The translations under genes were made by a program, and so were the position numbers. The notes beneath the pieces are model-generated. The model saw only the letters and a program-made list of their open reading frames with translations, was not told the origin of the DNA and made no database searches. Shown piece by piece: positions 18,588-28,885 of a stretch of 64,000 bases of DNA. This DNA is from CALOFP01 sp942492635 (lineage in GTDB: Bacteria > UBP6 > UBA1177 > CALOFP01), in assembly GCA_942492635.1 (NCBI GenBank), contig CALOFP010000003.1:620001-684000 (forward strand), given 5' to 3'. Within the stretch, counting starts at the first letter, position 1, and every line of letters begins with the position of its first letter.

Positions 18588-19730
18588 TTGAAAAAGAGAT
18601 TTTATAATTTCGCTATTATTGTTACACTCCTTTCAATATCTGTAGGCTGCGGTAATGATTCCGAAAAGAGCACTGGTATTATTTCAGATCAGGATTTCCA
18701 AATCATTAACGATGAAGATGAAAAATCGGAAAATGACAGTGCACAAAATGTAGAAACTTCTGATGTTAACGGTGATTCGCAATCCGGAGATGATAAAGAC
18801 GACAGTTCAAATTCAGATAATGAATCAGAAGTTGTTAATGATGATGAAACAAATCCTGAGAATGATCAGGAAACACCGGACAGTGAAGGGAATGACGACG
18901 GGAATACGGTTGTCGGCTGCGGAAAGGCGGCTCCGGATAAGGATGAAACCTATGTGAAAATTTCCGTAACAAGCGGTGATAAAACCCAGACTCGTCAGTT
19001 CTGGATCTCCATTCCAGCCGATTACAACCCGAATAAAAAAAACAGGCTGATTGTGGGACTTCACGGTAGGGACTACTCCGGCGTGAAAATGAAGGATTAC
19101 CTGGGACTTGAAGCAAAAGATACAAAGGACAACGAGATTTTTGTCTATCCCGACGCTCTCAAGCGCTACTGGGAAGGCTGGAATGTTGAATCCATAGGAT
19201 GGCAGCTCGGACCTGGCGCTGAAAACTCTGCCGGCGCAGGCATGGAAGATGTTGATTTCATGTACGAAATGGTCATATACATGAAGAAAAACTACTGCAT
19301 CGACAATTCAAGGATCTTCGCTACAGGCCAGAGCTGGGGCGGCGACTTCTCCAACGTTGTGGGCTGCGCCATGGGTGACATATTCAGGGCTGTCGTTCCC
19401 GTTGCCGCAAACGGAGATTACTATCTCACCAGCCCCCGGGTAGCTTGCACTGGGCACACCGCAGTATGGGCGATGCACGGAAAGGCCGATCCCTACTTTT
19501 CAATTGAAACCGGTGAAAAATACAGGGATTTCTGGATAAATGAAAACAGCTGCAGCCAGAATTTCACCGATCTCAACATCTCCACCGCTAAAGGGGAAAT
19601 AGAGTACTGCGTCGAATACGATGGCTGCAGCGAAAGAACCCTCTACTGCAACTACCATGCAGAATTCAACCACCAGATCCCGTGGGACTACTACGCTGAG
19701 AAAACAATGGAATTTTTCAGATCGTTTTAA
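18588..19730 (+). CDS. Lipoprotein esterase, PHB-depolymerase/LpqC-like (CE1-type) alpha/beta hydrolase
   Basis: I choose the TTG at 18588 because a GGAGGTGG box lies just upstream and the product then begins as a proper signal peptide (MKKRFYNFAII) ending in SVGC. The in-frame ATG at 18543 lacks such a site. After a Asp/Glu/Ser/Asn tether (to about residue 100) follows a hydrolase resembling feruloyl or acetyl-xylan esterases and PHB depolymerases. It has VGLHGRDYSG (oxyanion region), GQSWGG with nucleophile Ser249, HGKADP with the probable acid Asp, and a final HQIPWDYYA with the catalytic His. Paired Cys residues suggest disulphides. It likely removes ester groups from polysaccharide or polyester outside the cell. 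Confidence 0.82.
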   Translation: MKKRFYNFAIIVTLLSISVGCGNDSEKSTGIISDQDFQIINDEDEKSENDSAQNVETSDVNGDSQSGDDKDDSSNSDNESEVVNDDETNPENDQETPDSEGNDDGNTVVGCGKAAPDKDETYVKISVTSGDKTQTRQFWISIPADYNPNKKNRLIVGLHGRDYSGVKMKDYLGLEAKDTKDNEIFVYPDALKRYWEGWNVESIGWQLGPGAENSAGAGMEDVDFMYEMVIYMKKNYCIDNSRIFATGQSWGGDFSNVVGCAMGDIFRAVVPVAANGDYYLTSPRVACTGHTAVWAMHGKADPYFSIETGEKYRDFWINENSCSQNFTDLNISTAKGEIEYCVEYDGCSERTLYCNYHAEFNHQIPWDYYAEKTMEFFRSF

Positions 19731-19880
19731 GAGTCGAAGAGTCTGGAGATCCAGCCGCATTCATTGCCTATCCGCAGGGGAGTTTCGCCGAAACGACCGG
19801 TATTTAATCAGAATTTTTCTTACGGGTTGACCCACCCGCTCCGTGAGCTCCGGAGGAGTGCCACCGTTAGTCCCTCCACA

Positions 19881-20053
19881 ACCGCCTGAAACAATTCATA
19901 GGCGTGACATGATTATAGAAACGAAATTCCCCAAGCCTTCCAATAACCTCGTAGAGGTGACATGATAAATCTCATCACGTGTCGGATACACTATGAAAAA
20001 GATTCAACATTCCATAAAATCCAAACAAATTCAATGAAACGCAGACAATAAAA
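19881..20053. repeat. Dispersed intergenic element, copy B
   Basis: It has the same block order as 10576-10726: ACCGCCTGAAACAATTCA (19881-19898), TGACATGATAAATCT (19958-19972) and CAGACAATAAAA (20042-20053). An extra GTGACATGAT near 19904-19913 suggests a small internal duplication. Both copies face the same way and flank the broken lipoprotein and esterase genes. Confidence 0.65.
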
Positions 20054-20295
20054 TCTTTAATCAATAATGACGCCCTGTCCGGCATCCTGCCCCCTTTAAC
20101 GCATTTTAGGATTGTGCTTCCCGTATGAGCCCTTTCCCATTCGACCGCCACGAAAAGATTATAGGAATTTTGTGCCTTGAACCCGATCCCCTGATTAAGA
20201 AATTCTTTTTCAGCCGCGAACTACGCGAACGGTCGCGAACAAATGCTTTCAATACCGAAATACGCGAAAAGTGCCGATTTTTCGAGGTGCGTTTC

Positions 20296-20317
20296 GAGAC
20301 GTAACGTGCTACGTCTC
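20296..20317. repeat. GAGACGTA-type palindrome
   Basis: A perfect inverted repeat GAGACGTA, six-base spacer, TACGTCTC. Palindromes around the GAGACGT/ACGTCTC core are frequent as scattered intergenic repeats in many bacterial groups; this copy has a degenerate centre. Confidence 0.6.
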
Positions 20318-20445
20318 TACGGTGGAATACTTTGAAAATTCGGAAAGAATTCTAACGACATGTCCGGACACACCAAGAAGACACACTGCGGTTTAATCAT
20401 TGATTTCCTGGTGTTAACTATGGTTGCTGGTGATTTTGTGAGGAA

Positions 20446-23400
20446 TTATTTTGCGGGATTTTTCTTTACGATTTCACCGGAGATTTCCGTTGGGACGGAT
20501 CGAAGTTCGTTTGTGCCGTCTCCGACCTGGCCGGAGAAATTGTCTCCCCAGCAGTAGAGCTGGTATCTTCCGGATTTCTGCCTGATGGCGCAGCTGTGTC
20601 TTTCACCTGTGGATATTTCAACCCAGTCGTGGTAACCGCCGGCAACGGAGACGGGCTGAACTTTTGTGAAGTAGCTTCCATCTCCAAGCTGGCTGTGCTG
20701 GTTGTAGCCCCAACAGTAGAGGTTGGACTGGCCACTCTCTTCCCTTATTCCACATGTGTAGTTGAATCCGCTCGAGACTTTTTTCCATCCTCTGTTGTTT
20801 CCGGTTACGGGAACAGGTGACAGGCGGGTTGTTCCTGATCCGTCTGCGAGCTGTCCGTTATTGTTGTAGCCCCAGCAGTAGAGCGAGTTCTTTCCGCCGT
20901 CGGCCCTGACACCGCAAGTGTGATAGTAACCGGCACTTACGGAGAGCCAGTCGTCGTATCCGCCGCCGACTTCCGTTAAGTTGAACACCTTTTTCTCTCT
21001 ATTGCCGTTTCCTAGCTGTCCGTCGCTTCCGGAACCTGTGCAGTACAGTTTTCTCTTGTCTCCTTCATTCCTGATTCCGCATGTATGGAAATAGCCAGTG
21101 GAGACGGAAAGCCACCCGTCGGAAACGGATGAAACTTTCATGGGAGCCACTACCCTCTTCTTTCCTGCAATGCCGAGCTGCCCCCAGCCGTTTCCGCCGA
21201 AGCAGTAGAGAGGTCTCTTTCCACCTTCATCTCTTATGGCGCATGTGTGGTGGTAACTTGAGGAGACTGTTATCCAGTCGTTGTGTCCTCCTGCGACTTC
21301 AGTGGGACGACGAACAGTCTTCCTGTTTCCTGTTCCAAGTTCCCCGTTTCCGTTGCTGCCCCAGCAGTACAGTTTCCTGTCCCCTCTTCCTATTACACCG
21401 CCGATTCCGCAGGTGTGGTGTTTTCCGGAGGAGATCCGGCTCCAGACGTATCCTTTCATCCTGACCGGTTTCGGAAGGTTCCTGTCCCTGTCGCTCCTGT
21501 CTCCGAGCTGTCCTACTGCGTTGTTTCCCCAGCAGTAGGCAAGGCGGCTCTTTCCGAGCGAACATGTGTGCTGGTAACCGTTGCTTACTCCGTCAAACTG
21601 AAGGGGAATGATCCAGTCGTAGTCCGCCGCTTCTGAGGAGACGTTACCGGAAATATCAACCGCCTTGACCGAGAAGAGATGTTTTCCCTCTCCCAGGTTG
21701 TCGAAACGTACGGGAGGTTTGCATCCCACCCAGTTTTCATCATCGAGTTTGCAGATGAATGTGGATCCCTTCTCGTTACTTGTAAATGAAAATTCCGCGT
21801 TGACTTCGATATTGACCTTGGGAGGGAATTTCCCCATCTTTGCGACGGGCGGTGTAAGATCCACTTTCCATGAGTGGAGGTCGGGCGTGGGATCGGTATT
21901 TCCCGCTTCGTCCACGGAACGGATTTTAAGGATGTGGTTTCCTTCTTTCAGATCCTTTAGTTCAAGATTTCTACTGCAGTTTTCCCACTTTCCGCTATCC
22001 AGCTGGTACTCGAACCCACCCTTTTCCGTAGAAGTGAAGGAGAAGGTCGCATTTGTCTCATTTGTCGCAGCTTCGGGTGCCAGCTTTATCTCTGTATCGG
22101 GCGGTGTCAGGTCGATTGTCCACTTGTGAAGCTGGAACTTTTTCTCCCTGTTACCGGCACGGTCTATTGCTGCAACTGCAAATGTGTGTTCGCCTTCCAC
22201 AAGAGATTTGAGATCCTTTTCACCTCTGCAGGGAGCGAAATCGCCGCCGTCGACGGAACAGATGAAGGTGGATCCCTCTTCATTCGCACTGAATGTAAAC
22301 TTTGCTTCCCGGGTGTTCACAAGCGAATCCGGAGCAGTTTCTATCTTTGAAACCGGTGAAACGGTATCGACGGAAAAGATGTAGGCCGAAGGTGTGTCGT
22401 CAAGATTGCCGGCGTTATCGCGGGCACGAACCTCGAATTTATGGGTTCCGTCCTTCAGATTTCTGTAGGATCTCTTACCGTCGCACTCTCTCCACTTTCC
22501 GCCGTCGATTCTGCAATGGAAAAATCTTGTTGTCTCGTTGCTCCTGAATTCGAATTCAGCATTTCTTTCCGGCGATATCTCGGCAGGCTTCCTGAATATT
22601 GTGGTGTCGGGAGGTGTGAGATCCACAATCCAGTTGTAGGATACGGATTTGGGTTCCTCATTTCCCGCAAGGTCGATAGATCTGACTCTCAATTTGTGAA
22701 GTCCCTCTTTGAGATCCTTCATGTTGTGGTTTTCATCACACGGTTTCCATTTTTTCTCGTCGACGCTGCACTTGAAAGTAGCTTCTTCAGTCGACTTGAA
22801 GCTGAAAGCTGCCTCTGTTCTATTTCCAAGATCGGCAGGTTTTTCGACGATTGTCGTGGTGGGAGCCACGGTATCGACTGTGAATGTATAACGGGGATAC
22901 TTCTTCTCGAAATTTCCCGCCCTGTCGAACGATCTTACCCTGAAGGTGTGCTTTCCATCGGCAAGCTTGAAAAGTGTTACGCTCTCCTTGCAGGAATTCC
23001 ATGGAGCCCTTCCTATTCTGCACTCAAATCCTGCTCCGGGCTCGTTTGTGGAGTACTTGAACTTTACATTGGGATTTTTTGAAAACTGCGGGGGAAACAA
23101 TCTGAGTGTTGTCACCGGAGCAACCGTATCCACTTTCCACTGTCTCTTAACCGCTTTCGGATCCCTGTTTCCGGCTTTATCAACTGCGGCAACTTCAAGT
23201 TTGTGATCACCCTGGGCGAGAGACTTGAAGATCTGTTTCGAATCGCTTTTTTCCCACTCACCTCCGTCCAGACGGAAGAGAAAGTGTCCGGGTTCACTGG
23301 AGTTGAATGTGAAGGCAGCCTCATTTTTATTCACAAGCCCGGTTGGTCCGGCGACTATGAAGGTTTTCGGCGCCAGCGTGTCGACCGTAAAGCGGAAAGA

Positions 23401-26400
23401 TTCGGTTCTCGAACGGTTTCCTGCCCTGTCTTCGGCATAAACGGAAAATGTATGAAGTCCGTCCTTCACACTCTTCTTTTCAAAAGGCGAACGGCAGCTT
23501 TTCCATTCATCACCGTCCATACGGCAGCTGAATACGGCCTCCTCGTCAACTTCGAAAGCGAAAGATGTTTTCGAACTGTTCCAGAGCTCGGAAATCACCG
23601 GTTTAAGTGTTACTTTCGGCGGATTCAGATCTATCATCCAGCGGGCGACAGGCGGGTTGTTCTCCCTGTTTCCGGCCATGTCTACCGCCTTTACTGAAAA
23701 TGCGTATTTTCCGGCCTTGAGCTTTTTGTAGATTGCGGGTGACTGACACCTTCTCCATTTGCCCTCATTGAGACGGCACAGATGACGTGAAACGGTTTCC
23801 GATGAGCGGAAACTGAAGCTCGCATCTCTCGTGTTGACAATGGGCGAAGGGTTTTTGAGTATTCTTGTTGTCGGAGGAGTCGTATCCACGATCCATGAGT
23901 AGGATGCTCCCGCCGTCTCCTCGTTTCCCGCCATATCAGTCGCCTTCACCGTAAAGGTGTGACGGCCTTCGGGAAGTCCCTTGAGTTTGTGGTCTGTACT
24001 GCAGGGCGTCCATGCGCTCTTGTCGATCCTGCACTTGTACTCCCTCGCCTTTTCGGAGGGTGTGAAAGTGAACAGGGCATCAGTTGCACTGCCGAGGGAT
24101 TCGGGCATTTTCACTATCTTTGAAACCGGAGGAACCGTATCGATTTTCCAGCTGTACAAAGCTCCCTTGGCCTCGAGGTTGCCTGCCCTGTCGATGGAAC
24201 GTACTCCGAAACTGTGGGTGCCGTCCTCCAGAGCTTTTATGTCGAAGGGTGTCTTGCACTCGCTCCACTTGCCTCCGTCAACTCTGCACTGAAATGAAGA
24301 TCCCTTTTCCGTTGACGAGAAAGAAAAGCTTGCAGATGTGACATTCGTAAGCGATTTCGGTTTTTCCATGATCGAAGACTTCGCTGCCGTCCGGTCAACT
24401 TCCCACACATGAAGAAACGGCTCCGGATCGATATTTCCCGCACCGTCCTTTGCCCTTACGGAAAGTGAATGGCGCCCCTCATTTACCTTAAATAGAGAAT
24501 CTGCATCACACCTTTTCCATGGCTCGTTATCCATTTTACATTCGAATGAGCTCTTTTCGTTGGATCCGAATAGGAAGCGGGCCGCTCTTTTGTTGGTCAG
24601 TACCGGCGGAACCTTTTTCGCAGATGTATCGGGAGGTGTGATATCTACTTGCCATTTGAAAGCGGCAGCTGTCTTCTCAACATTTCCGGCGATATCCGTA
24701 GACCTGAATCTTGCCGCATGCTCTCCCTCCTTCAGATTCTTGAAAAAGTGCTCGATGTTGCAGCTTTTCCAGGCACCTCGATCCAGAGCGCATTCTATCT
24801 TCCGGGTTTTCTCACTCGGCTTGACTATGAACAGCGCCTCGGTTTTTGATGAAATGGAAGCGGGTTTTGTGGTAATTTCCGTTTCAGGAGCAACAGTATC
24901 GATACTCCATTTATGTGTTTCACCCTTGATTTGAGTGTTTCCCGCCCTGTCGATTGCCTTAACCACAAAAGTGTGATCACCGTCTTTCAGATCCGACAGT
25001 TCGTAGCCGGAAACGCAGTCGGTGAAGGGCGAACCGTCGGCTGAACAGATAAAACCCCGGGCAGGCTCATTTGCTTCGAATTCGAACCCGGCACGGGCGG
25101 AATTGGAAACAGCCTTGGGAACGTTCAGGAATTCTGTCGTCGGAGCTGTGTGATCCACCATCCTGCTGAACCGCAGAGGAGTCGGATCAAGATTTCCCGC
25201 TCTGTCCCTGGATCGAACAAGAAGGATCGTTTCACCCTCGCCAAGATTCTTAAGTGTGGTTGTCTCACCACAGCTCTTCCATATTTTCGAATCTACGGAA
25301 CATTCGAATACGGTGCCTTTTTCTGTCGATGAGTATGAAAAAAGAACCTCCTTTTTGTTTGTCAGTCCGGTGACGGGAATAGACGTTCTTGTATCCGGAG
25401 CAGTCAAATCAGTCGTGAAGCTGTATCGACCCGGGTCACTCTCGACATTTCCGGCTCTATCGATTGCTCGAACATGGAAAACGTGTTTTCCCTCCTTGAG
25501 TCCCTTGTAACTTTTGGGCGAAATGCAGGTGCTCCACTTTGTTCCGTCGAAGCTGCACTCGAATCTCGATCCCTCCTCGGATGAGGAGAAGGAAAATTCT
25601 ACATTCCCGGCGGAGAGAAACTCCGCAGGTTTTTCATCAATTTTCGTATCGGGCGGTGTCAGGTCGACTATCCACGAAAACTCGGCCGGACTCTTTTCCC
25701 TGTTTCCCAGATCGTCCACGGATCTTACTCTGAGTTTGTGTTCGCCCTCCTTAAGTCCCTTGTAAAGTGGCCTGTCAAGACATACTGAGAACGGAGCACC
25801 GTCGAGGCTGCAACGAAATGTAGAGCCTTTTTTGGATGATTCGAATTGAAAAAGCGCCTCCCTCTTTGCGGAAGGTGACTCCGGTCTTCTGGAAATTGTA
25901 GTTTTCGGCGGAGTACGGTCGATCAGGAATTCGTAAGTTGCCGGAGTTTTATCCATATTTCCGACAAGATCCAGAGCTCTGACTGAAAGAACGTGCTTTC
26001 CTTCAATAACATCTCGGAAAACCATATTTCTTTCGCATTTTCTAAAGTCAGACTCTCCCAGTCTGCACTGAAACTCGCGCACCTTCTCGTTGGCATCGAA
26101 CTCGAATGAAACCGATCTCATGTTGGAACGAGGTTCGGGTTTTTTCTTTATCTCCGTTGCGGGTGGAGTGATGTCGATTTCCCACACATGACTCGTGAGA
26201 GATTTCTCCACATTGCCCGCGGCATCTATGGCCCTTACCCGGAAAGTATGGCTTCCCTCGGGAAGATTTTTGTAGTTTCCCTTATCGCATGAGCTCCACT
26301 TCTCTCCGTCCAGAGAACATTCGAAGCGGGCCGACTTGTCGTTGCTTGAAAAAAGTATTTCGGCATCCCTATTTCCGGTAAGTTTTTCCGGAGCTGAGGT

Positions 26401-27777
26401 TATCTTTGATCCCGGAGCTGTAAGGTCTACGGTAAATTCGAATTTTGAAGGCTCATCCTCACGGTTTCCAAGATCGTCAACGGCCCGGACAAGGAATGTG
26501 TGTGTTCCCTCCTTGAGATTTCCGTATCCCTTTTTGCCGACACAGCGTTCCCAGGCGCCTTCGTCGAGCCGACACTGGAAAGTTGAATCTTTCTTATCCG
26601 CCTTAAATGAAAAAACAGCTCTTCTCGAGTTGGAAAGCTTTTTCGGAGTTTCAACTATCTCGCTCTTGGGTTTTACAGTGTCGATACGCCACTCGAATGT
26701 GGCGGGAGATGCATCACGGTTTCCCGCGCTGTCCACAGCCGCCGCGCTGAAAAGGTGGGTACCGTCGGAGAGATCGGTGTAGGAAGATTTGTCCCTGCAA
26801 ACCTTCTCCTCCTCACGGTCAATCGAACACCGGTAGGTTACATTTTTTTCATTTGCGTAGTATTCGAAAGATGCACTCTTCTCGGCCGTTCTCTTCTCCG
26901 GTCCCTTATTGATGGTTGTCTCCGGAGCCGAGAGATCGATATCGAATGCGTAACTTTTGGGCGTTTGCTCGCGATTTGCGAAACGGTCTTCGGAAACAAG
27001 GTAAAACTTGTGTGTTCCCTCCGAAGGAGAACTGTACCTCTTCGGTGAGGAACACGCCTCATAGTTTCCACCGTCCAATCGGCAGAAGAATTTAACGCCC
27101 TTCTCCTTTGAAGAGAATACGAACTCTACGGATTTGCTGTTTGAAAGCGGTGCCGGTCCCCTGTCGATAAAAGATTCCGGTGGAGTGAGATCCACCGTCC
27201 ACTTGAAGATCTTCTCCGGCTTTTCCGGATTGAGAACCGAATCCACAGCGAAAAGGGAGAATGTGTGCTCCCCGTCCTCCAAACCGGAAACGGAAAACGG
27301 GGAATTGCACGCTTTCCACTCTCCGCCGTCGATTTTGCACTTGAAAGTCGACTTCTCGTTTGCTGAAAAGCTGAAAGAGGCACTTTTTTTTCCCGTCACC
27401 TTTTTCGGTGCGCTTTGGATTTTCGACACGGGCGGTGTTGCATCGATTTTCCACGAAACAACAGCAGGAGTTGAATCGGCATTACCGTCCTTGTCCACTG
27501 CCGCAACGGAGAGTTTGTGTGTACCCTCCTTAAGTTTGTTGAGATATAGAGGTGAATTGCAGTTTTTCCACTCCTCACCGTCCAGTTTACACTTAAATGT
27601 AACCGTCCCCTCTCCACCGCTGAAACGGAATACAGCGCTTGTCTTTGCAGTAACATCTGCAGGTCTGTCGGCAACCGTCGTTTCAGGGCCCGATCGTTTT
27701 GATTCCTGGGCGGTCAGGGTAAAACAGGCGGCAAGAAGAGATGCAAAAAGTAGCACAAGAAAACATCTGCCTAACAT
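20446..27777 (-). CDS. Giant secreted or lipid-anchored protein: 24 Ig-like repeats and a 7-repeat RCC1 propeller
   Basis: The start at 27777 (MLGRCFLVLLFASLLAAC) is preferred over the ATG at 27798 because the AAAGGAG site lies between them. The protein is then 2443 residues. The leader ends in LAAC, a usable lipobox, although type I cleavage after LTAQ is also possible. About 24 domains of about 85 residues follow, each with the pattern D-x-T-P-P, F-S-F-S, F-x-C-x-(L/V)-D-x-x-x-W, L-x-x-G-x-H, D-x-A-G-N. I counted 23 inter-domain linkers of the VDLTPP kind. The last about 400 residues hold seven RCC1-type repeats (HTCGI...LYCWGxNxxGQLG), enough for one seven-bladed propeller. It probably acts as a long stalk presenting a binding head. 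No terminator is evident. Confidence 0.88.
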   Translation of the reverse strand: MLGRCFLVLLFASLLAACFTLTAQESKRSGPETTVADRPADVTAKTSAVFRFSGGEGTVTFKCKLDGEEWKNCNSPLYLNKLKEGTHKLSVAAVDKDGNADSTPAVVSWKIDATPPVSKIQSAPKKVTGKKSASFSFSANEKSTFKCKIDGGEWKACNSPFSVSGLEDGEHTFSLFAVDSVLNPEKPEKIFKWTVDLTPPESFIDRGPAPLSNSKSVEFVFSSKEKGVKFFCRLDGGNYEACSSPKRYSSPSEGTHKFYLVSEDRFANREQTPKSYAFDIDLSAPETTINKGPEKRTAEKSASFEYYANEKNVTYRCSIDREEEKVCRDKSSYTDLSDGTHLFSAAAVDSAGNRDASPATFEWRIDTVKPKSEIVETPKKLSNSRRAVFSFKADKKDSTFQCRLDEGAWERCVGKKGYGNLKEGTHTFLVRAVDDLGNREDEPSKFEFTVDLTAPGSKITSAPEKLTGNRDAEILFSSNDKSARFECSLDGEKWSSCDKGNYKNLPEGSHTFRVRAIDAAGNVEKSLTSHVWEIDITPPATEIKKKPEPRSNMRSVSFEFDANEKVREFQCRLGESDFRKCERNMVFRDVIEGKHVLSVRALDLVGNMDKTPATYEFLIDRTPPKTTISRRPESPSAKREALFQFESSKKGSTFRCSLDGAPFSVCLDRPLYKGLKEGEHKLRVRSVDDLGNREKSPAEFSWIVDLTPPDTKIDEKPAEFLSAGNVEFSFSSSEEGSRFECSFDGTKWSTCISPKSYKGLKEGKHVFHVRAIDRAGNVESDPGRYSFTTDLTAPDTRTSIPVTGLTNKKEVLFSYSSTEKGTVFECSVDSKIWKSCGETTTLKNLGEGETILLVRSRDRAGNLDPTPLRFSRMVDHTAPTTEFLNVPKAVSNSARAGFEFEANEPARGFICSADGSPFTDCVSGYELSDLKDGDHTFVVKAIDRAGNTQIKGETHKWSIDTVAPETEITTKPASISSKTEALFIVKPSEKTRKIECALDRGAWKSCNIEHFFKNLKEGEHAARFRSTDIAGNVEKTAAAFKWQVDITPPDTSAKKVPPVLTNKRAARFLFGSNEKSSFECKMDNEPWKRCDADSLFKVNEGRHSLSVRAKDGAGNIDPEPFLHVWEVDRTAAKSSIMEKPKSLTNVTSASFSFSSTEKGSSFQCRVDGGKWSECKTPFDIKALEDGTHSFGVRSIDRAGNLEAKGALYSWKIDTVPPVSKIVKMPESLGSATDALFTFTPSEKAREYKCRIDKSAWTPCSTDHKLKGLPEGRHTFTVKATDMAGNEETAGASYSWIVDTTPPTTRILKNPSPIVNTRDASFSFRSSETVSRHLCRLNEGKWRRCQSPAIYKKLKAGKYAFSVKAVDMAGNRENNPPVARWMIDLNPPKVTLKPVISELWNSSKTSFAFEVDEEAVFSCRMDGDEWKSCRSPFEKKSVKDGLHTFSVYAEDRAGNRSRTESFRFTVDTLAPKTFIVAGPTGLVNKNEAAFTFNSSEPGHFLFRLDGGEWEKSDSKQIFKSLAQGDHKLEVAAVDKAGNRDPKAVKRQWKVDTVAPVTTLRLFPPQFSKNPNVKFKYSTNEPGAGFECRIGRAPWNSCKESVTLFKLADGKHTFRVRSFDRAGNFEKKYPRYTFTVDTVAPTTTIVEKPADLGNRTEAAFSFKSTEEATFKCSVDEKKWKPCDENHNMKDLKEGLHKLRVRSIDLAGNEEPKSVSYNWIVDLTPPDTTIFRKPAEISPERNAEFEFRSNETTRFFHCRIDGGKWRECDGKRSYRNLKDGTHKFEVRARDNAGNLDDTPSAYIFSVDTVSPVSKIETAPDSLVNTREAKFTFSANEEGSTFICSVDGGDFAPCRGEKDLKSLVEGEHTFAVAAIDRAGNREKKFQLHKWTIDLTPPDTEIKLAPEAATNETNATFSFTSTEKGGFEYQLDSGKWENCSRNLELKDLKEGNHILKIRSVDEAGNTDPTPDLHSWKVDLTPPVAKMGKFPPKVNIEVNAEFSFTSNEKGSTFICKLDDENWVGCKPPVRFDNLGEGKHLFSVKAVDISGNVSSEAADYDWIIPLQFDGVSNGYQHTCSLGKSRLAYCWGNNAVGQLGDRSDRDRNLPKPVRMKGYVWSRISSGKHHTCGIGGVIGRGDRKLYCWGSNGNGELGTGNRKTVRRPTEVAGGHNDWITVSSSYHHTCAIRDEGGKRPLYCFGGNGWGQLGIAGKKRVVAPMKVSSVSDGWLSVSTGYFHTCGIRNEGDKRKLYCTGSGSDGQLGNGNREKKVFNLTEVGGGYDDWLSVSAGYYHTCGVRADGGKNSLYCWGYNNNGQLADGSGTTRLSPVPVTGNNRGWKKVSSGFNYTCGIREESGQSNLYCWGYNQHSQLGDGSYFTKVQPVSVAGGYHDWVEISTGERHSCAIRQKSGRYQLYCWGDNFSGQVGDGTNELRSVPTEISGEIVKKNPAK

Positions 27778-27905
27778 CAAACTTTCTCCTTTAAACAATG
27801 ATTCAGCTTAATCTACCATACTTATAAATGCATTTCAACTTTCATAAAACCTTTAAAGGGATCCCGCAATGTTTCAATATGGAAACGCACCATTGGAATC
27901 ACACC

Positions 27906-27933
27906 TTGACACACCCTCTCGAAAAGCTAAAAT
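27906..27933 (+). promoter_or_regulatory. Sigma-70-type promoter of lipid kinase gene
   Basis: TTGACA (27906-27911), a 16-bp spacer and TAAAAT (27928-27933) form a near-consensus promoter. Transcription would start near 27940, leaving about 19 bases of leader before the ATG at 27959. This argues against the longer in-frame start at 27869. Confidence 0.65.
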
Positions 27934-27958
27934 GCTCATGGACGTTATGGAGCATCGT

Positions 27959-28885
27959 ATGGAAAAAAATTGGTTTTTTATTGTCAATCCACACGCGGGA
28001 AGTCTCACCTGCGGACAGGAGTGGAACAAAATTCATCCCCTTATTGAACATGAAGGCATCGATTTCATGTATCGATTTACAGAAGGTCCGGGACACGCAA
28101 CAGAACTTGCAAAAGAGGCGGTAGAAAAAGGATTCAGGAATATCGCATCCGTCGGAGGTGACGGAACTGCAAACGAAACGGCTAACGGAATTCTTCTTCA
28201 GGAAAAAGTACCGTCACACCTCATAAAAATGGGGCTCGTTTCAGTCGGAACGGGAAACGACTGGGGAAAGACAGTGGGAATACCGAAAAACTACAGGGAA
28301 GCTGTTCGAACTCTTGTTAATGGAACACCTTTCACCCAGGATGCCGGAATTGCAACATTCTACAAAGATGGTTTCAGACAGAAGCGCTACTTTCTGAACA
28401 TGGCGGGAATGGGTTACGACGCATTCGTATGCGAGCGAACCAACCAGCTCAAGGAGAAGGGAAAAACCGGAAAAAGTCTCTACCTCTGGACCCTGCTCAT
28501 GGGACTTTTGAAATTTAAAAAAGTAAAACTAGAATTCGAGTCCAAGGAAAAATCGGCACAGACGAAGGCATTCAGCCTCAATGTGGCCATATGCAAATAC
28601 TCCGGAGGAGGAATGATGTTCGCCCCCAACGCCGAACCGGATGACGGACTTCTCGATCTCACCGTAATAAAGGACCTCGGTGTTCTGAGCATAATCAGGC
28701 ACCTAGGCAAACTGTATGACGGGTCCTTCATCAACCTCGACTTTGTTGAAACATATAGATCCACTTTATTCAAAATAAAAACAAAACCGGAAATCACACT
28801 GGAACTGGACGGCGAGAACGTCGGCTCATCTCCCTTCGAGTTTTCAATTACCCCGAGAGCCATCACTGTGATGACCAACAGATAA
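27959..28885 (+). CDS. Diacylglycerol/sphingosine-type lipid kinase family protein (YegS-like)
   Basis: A 308-residue cytoplasmic enzyme that likely phosphorylates a lipid such as diacylglycerol. WFFIVNPHAGS opens the DAGK catalytic fold, and GGDGTANE (residues 66-73) is the nucleotide-binding signature. GLVSVGTGNDWGKT is the second conserved glycine loop, and PDDGLLDLTVI plus LELDGENVGSSPFEF mark the C-terminal beta domain. I start at 27959 because a TGGAG box stands seven bases upstream and a strong promoter at 27906-27933 covers the earlier ATGs. It is divergent from the giant Ig/RCC1 gene and monocistronic. Confidence 0.88.
   Translation: MEKNWFFIVNPHAGSLTCGQEWNKIHPLIEHEGIDFMYRFTEGPGHATELAKEAVEKGFRNIASVGGDGTANETANGILLQEKVPSHLIKMGLVSVGTGNDWGKTVGIPKNYREAVRTLVNGTPFTQDAGIATFYKDGFRQKRYFLNMAGMGYDAFVCERTNQLKEKGKTGKSLYLWTLLMGLLKFKKVKLEFESKEKSAQTKAFSLNVAICKYSGGGMMFAPNAEPDDGLLDLTVIKDLGVLSIIRHLGKLYDGSFINLDFVETYRSTLFKIKTKPEITLELDGENVGSSPFEFSITPRAITVMTNR

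Larger units (their letters stand above)
19731..20445. other. Gene-free, repeat-bearing intergenic region
   Basis: About 715 bp with no credible gene. It holds copy B of the dispersed element (19881-20053), a CTCCGGAG palindrome near 19848, a degraded stretch with repeated CGCGAA (about 20215-20265), and a GAGACGTA/TACGTCTC palindrome (20296-20317). Confidence 0.6.
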
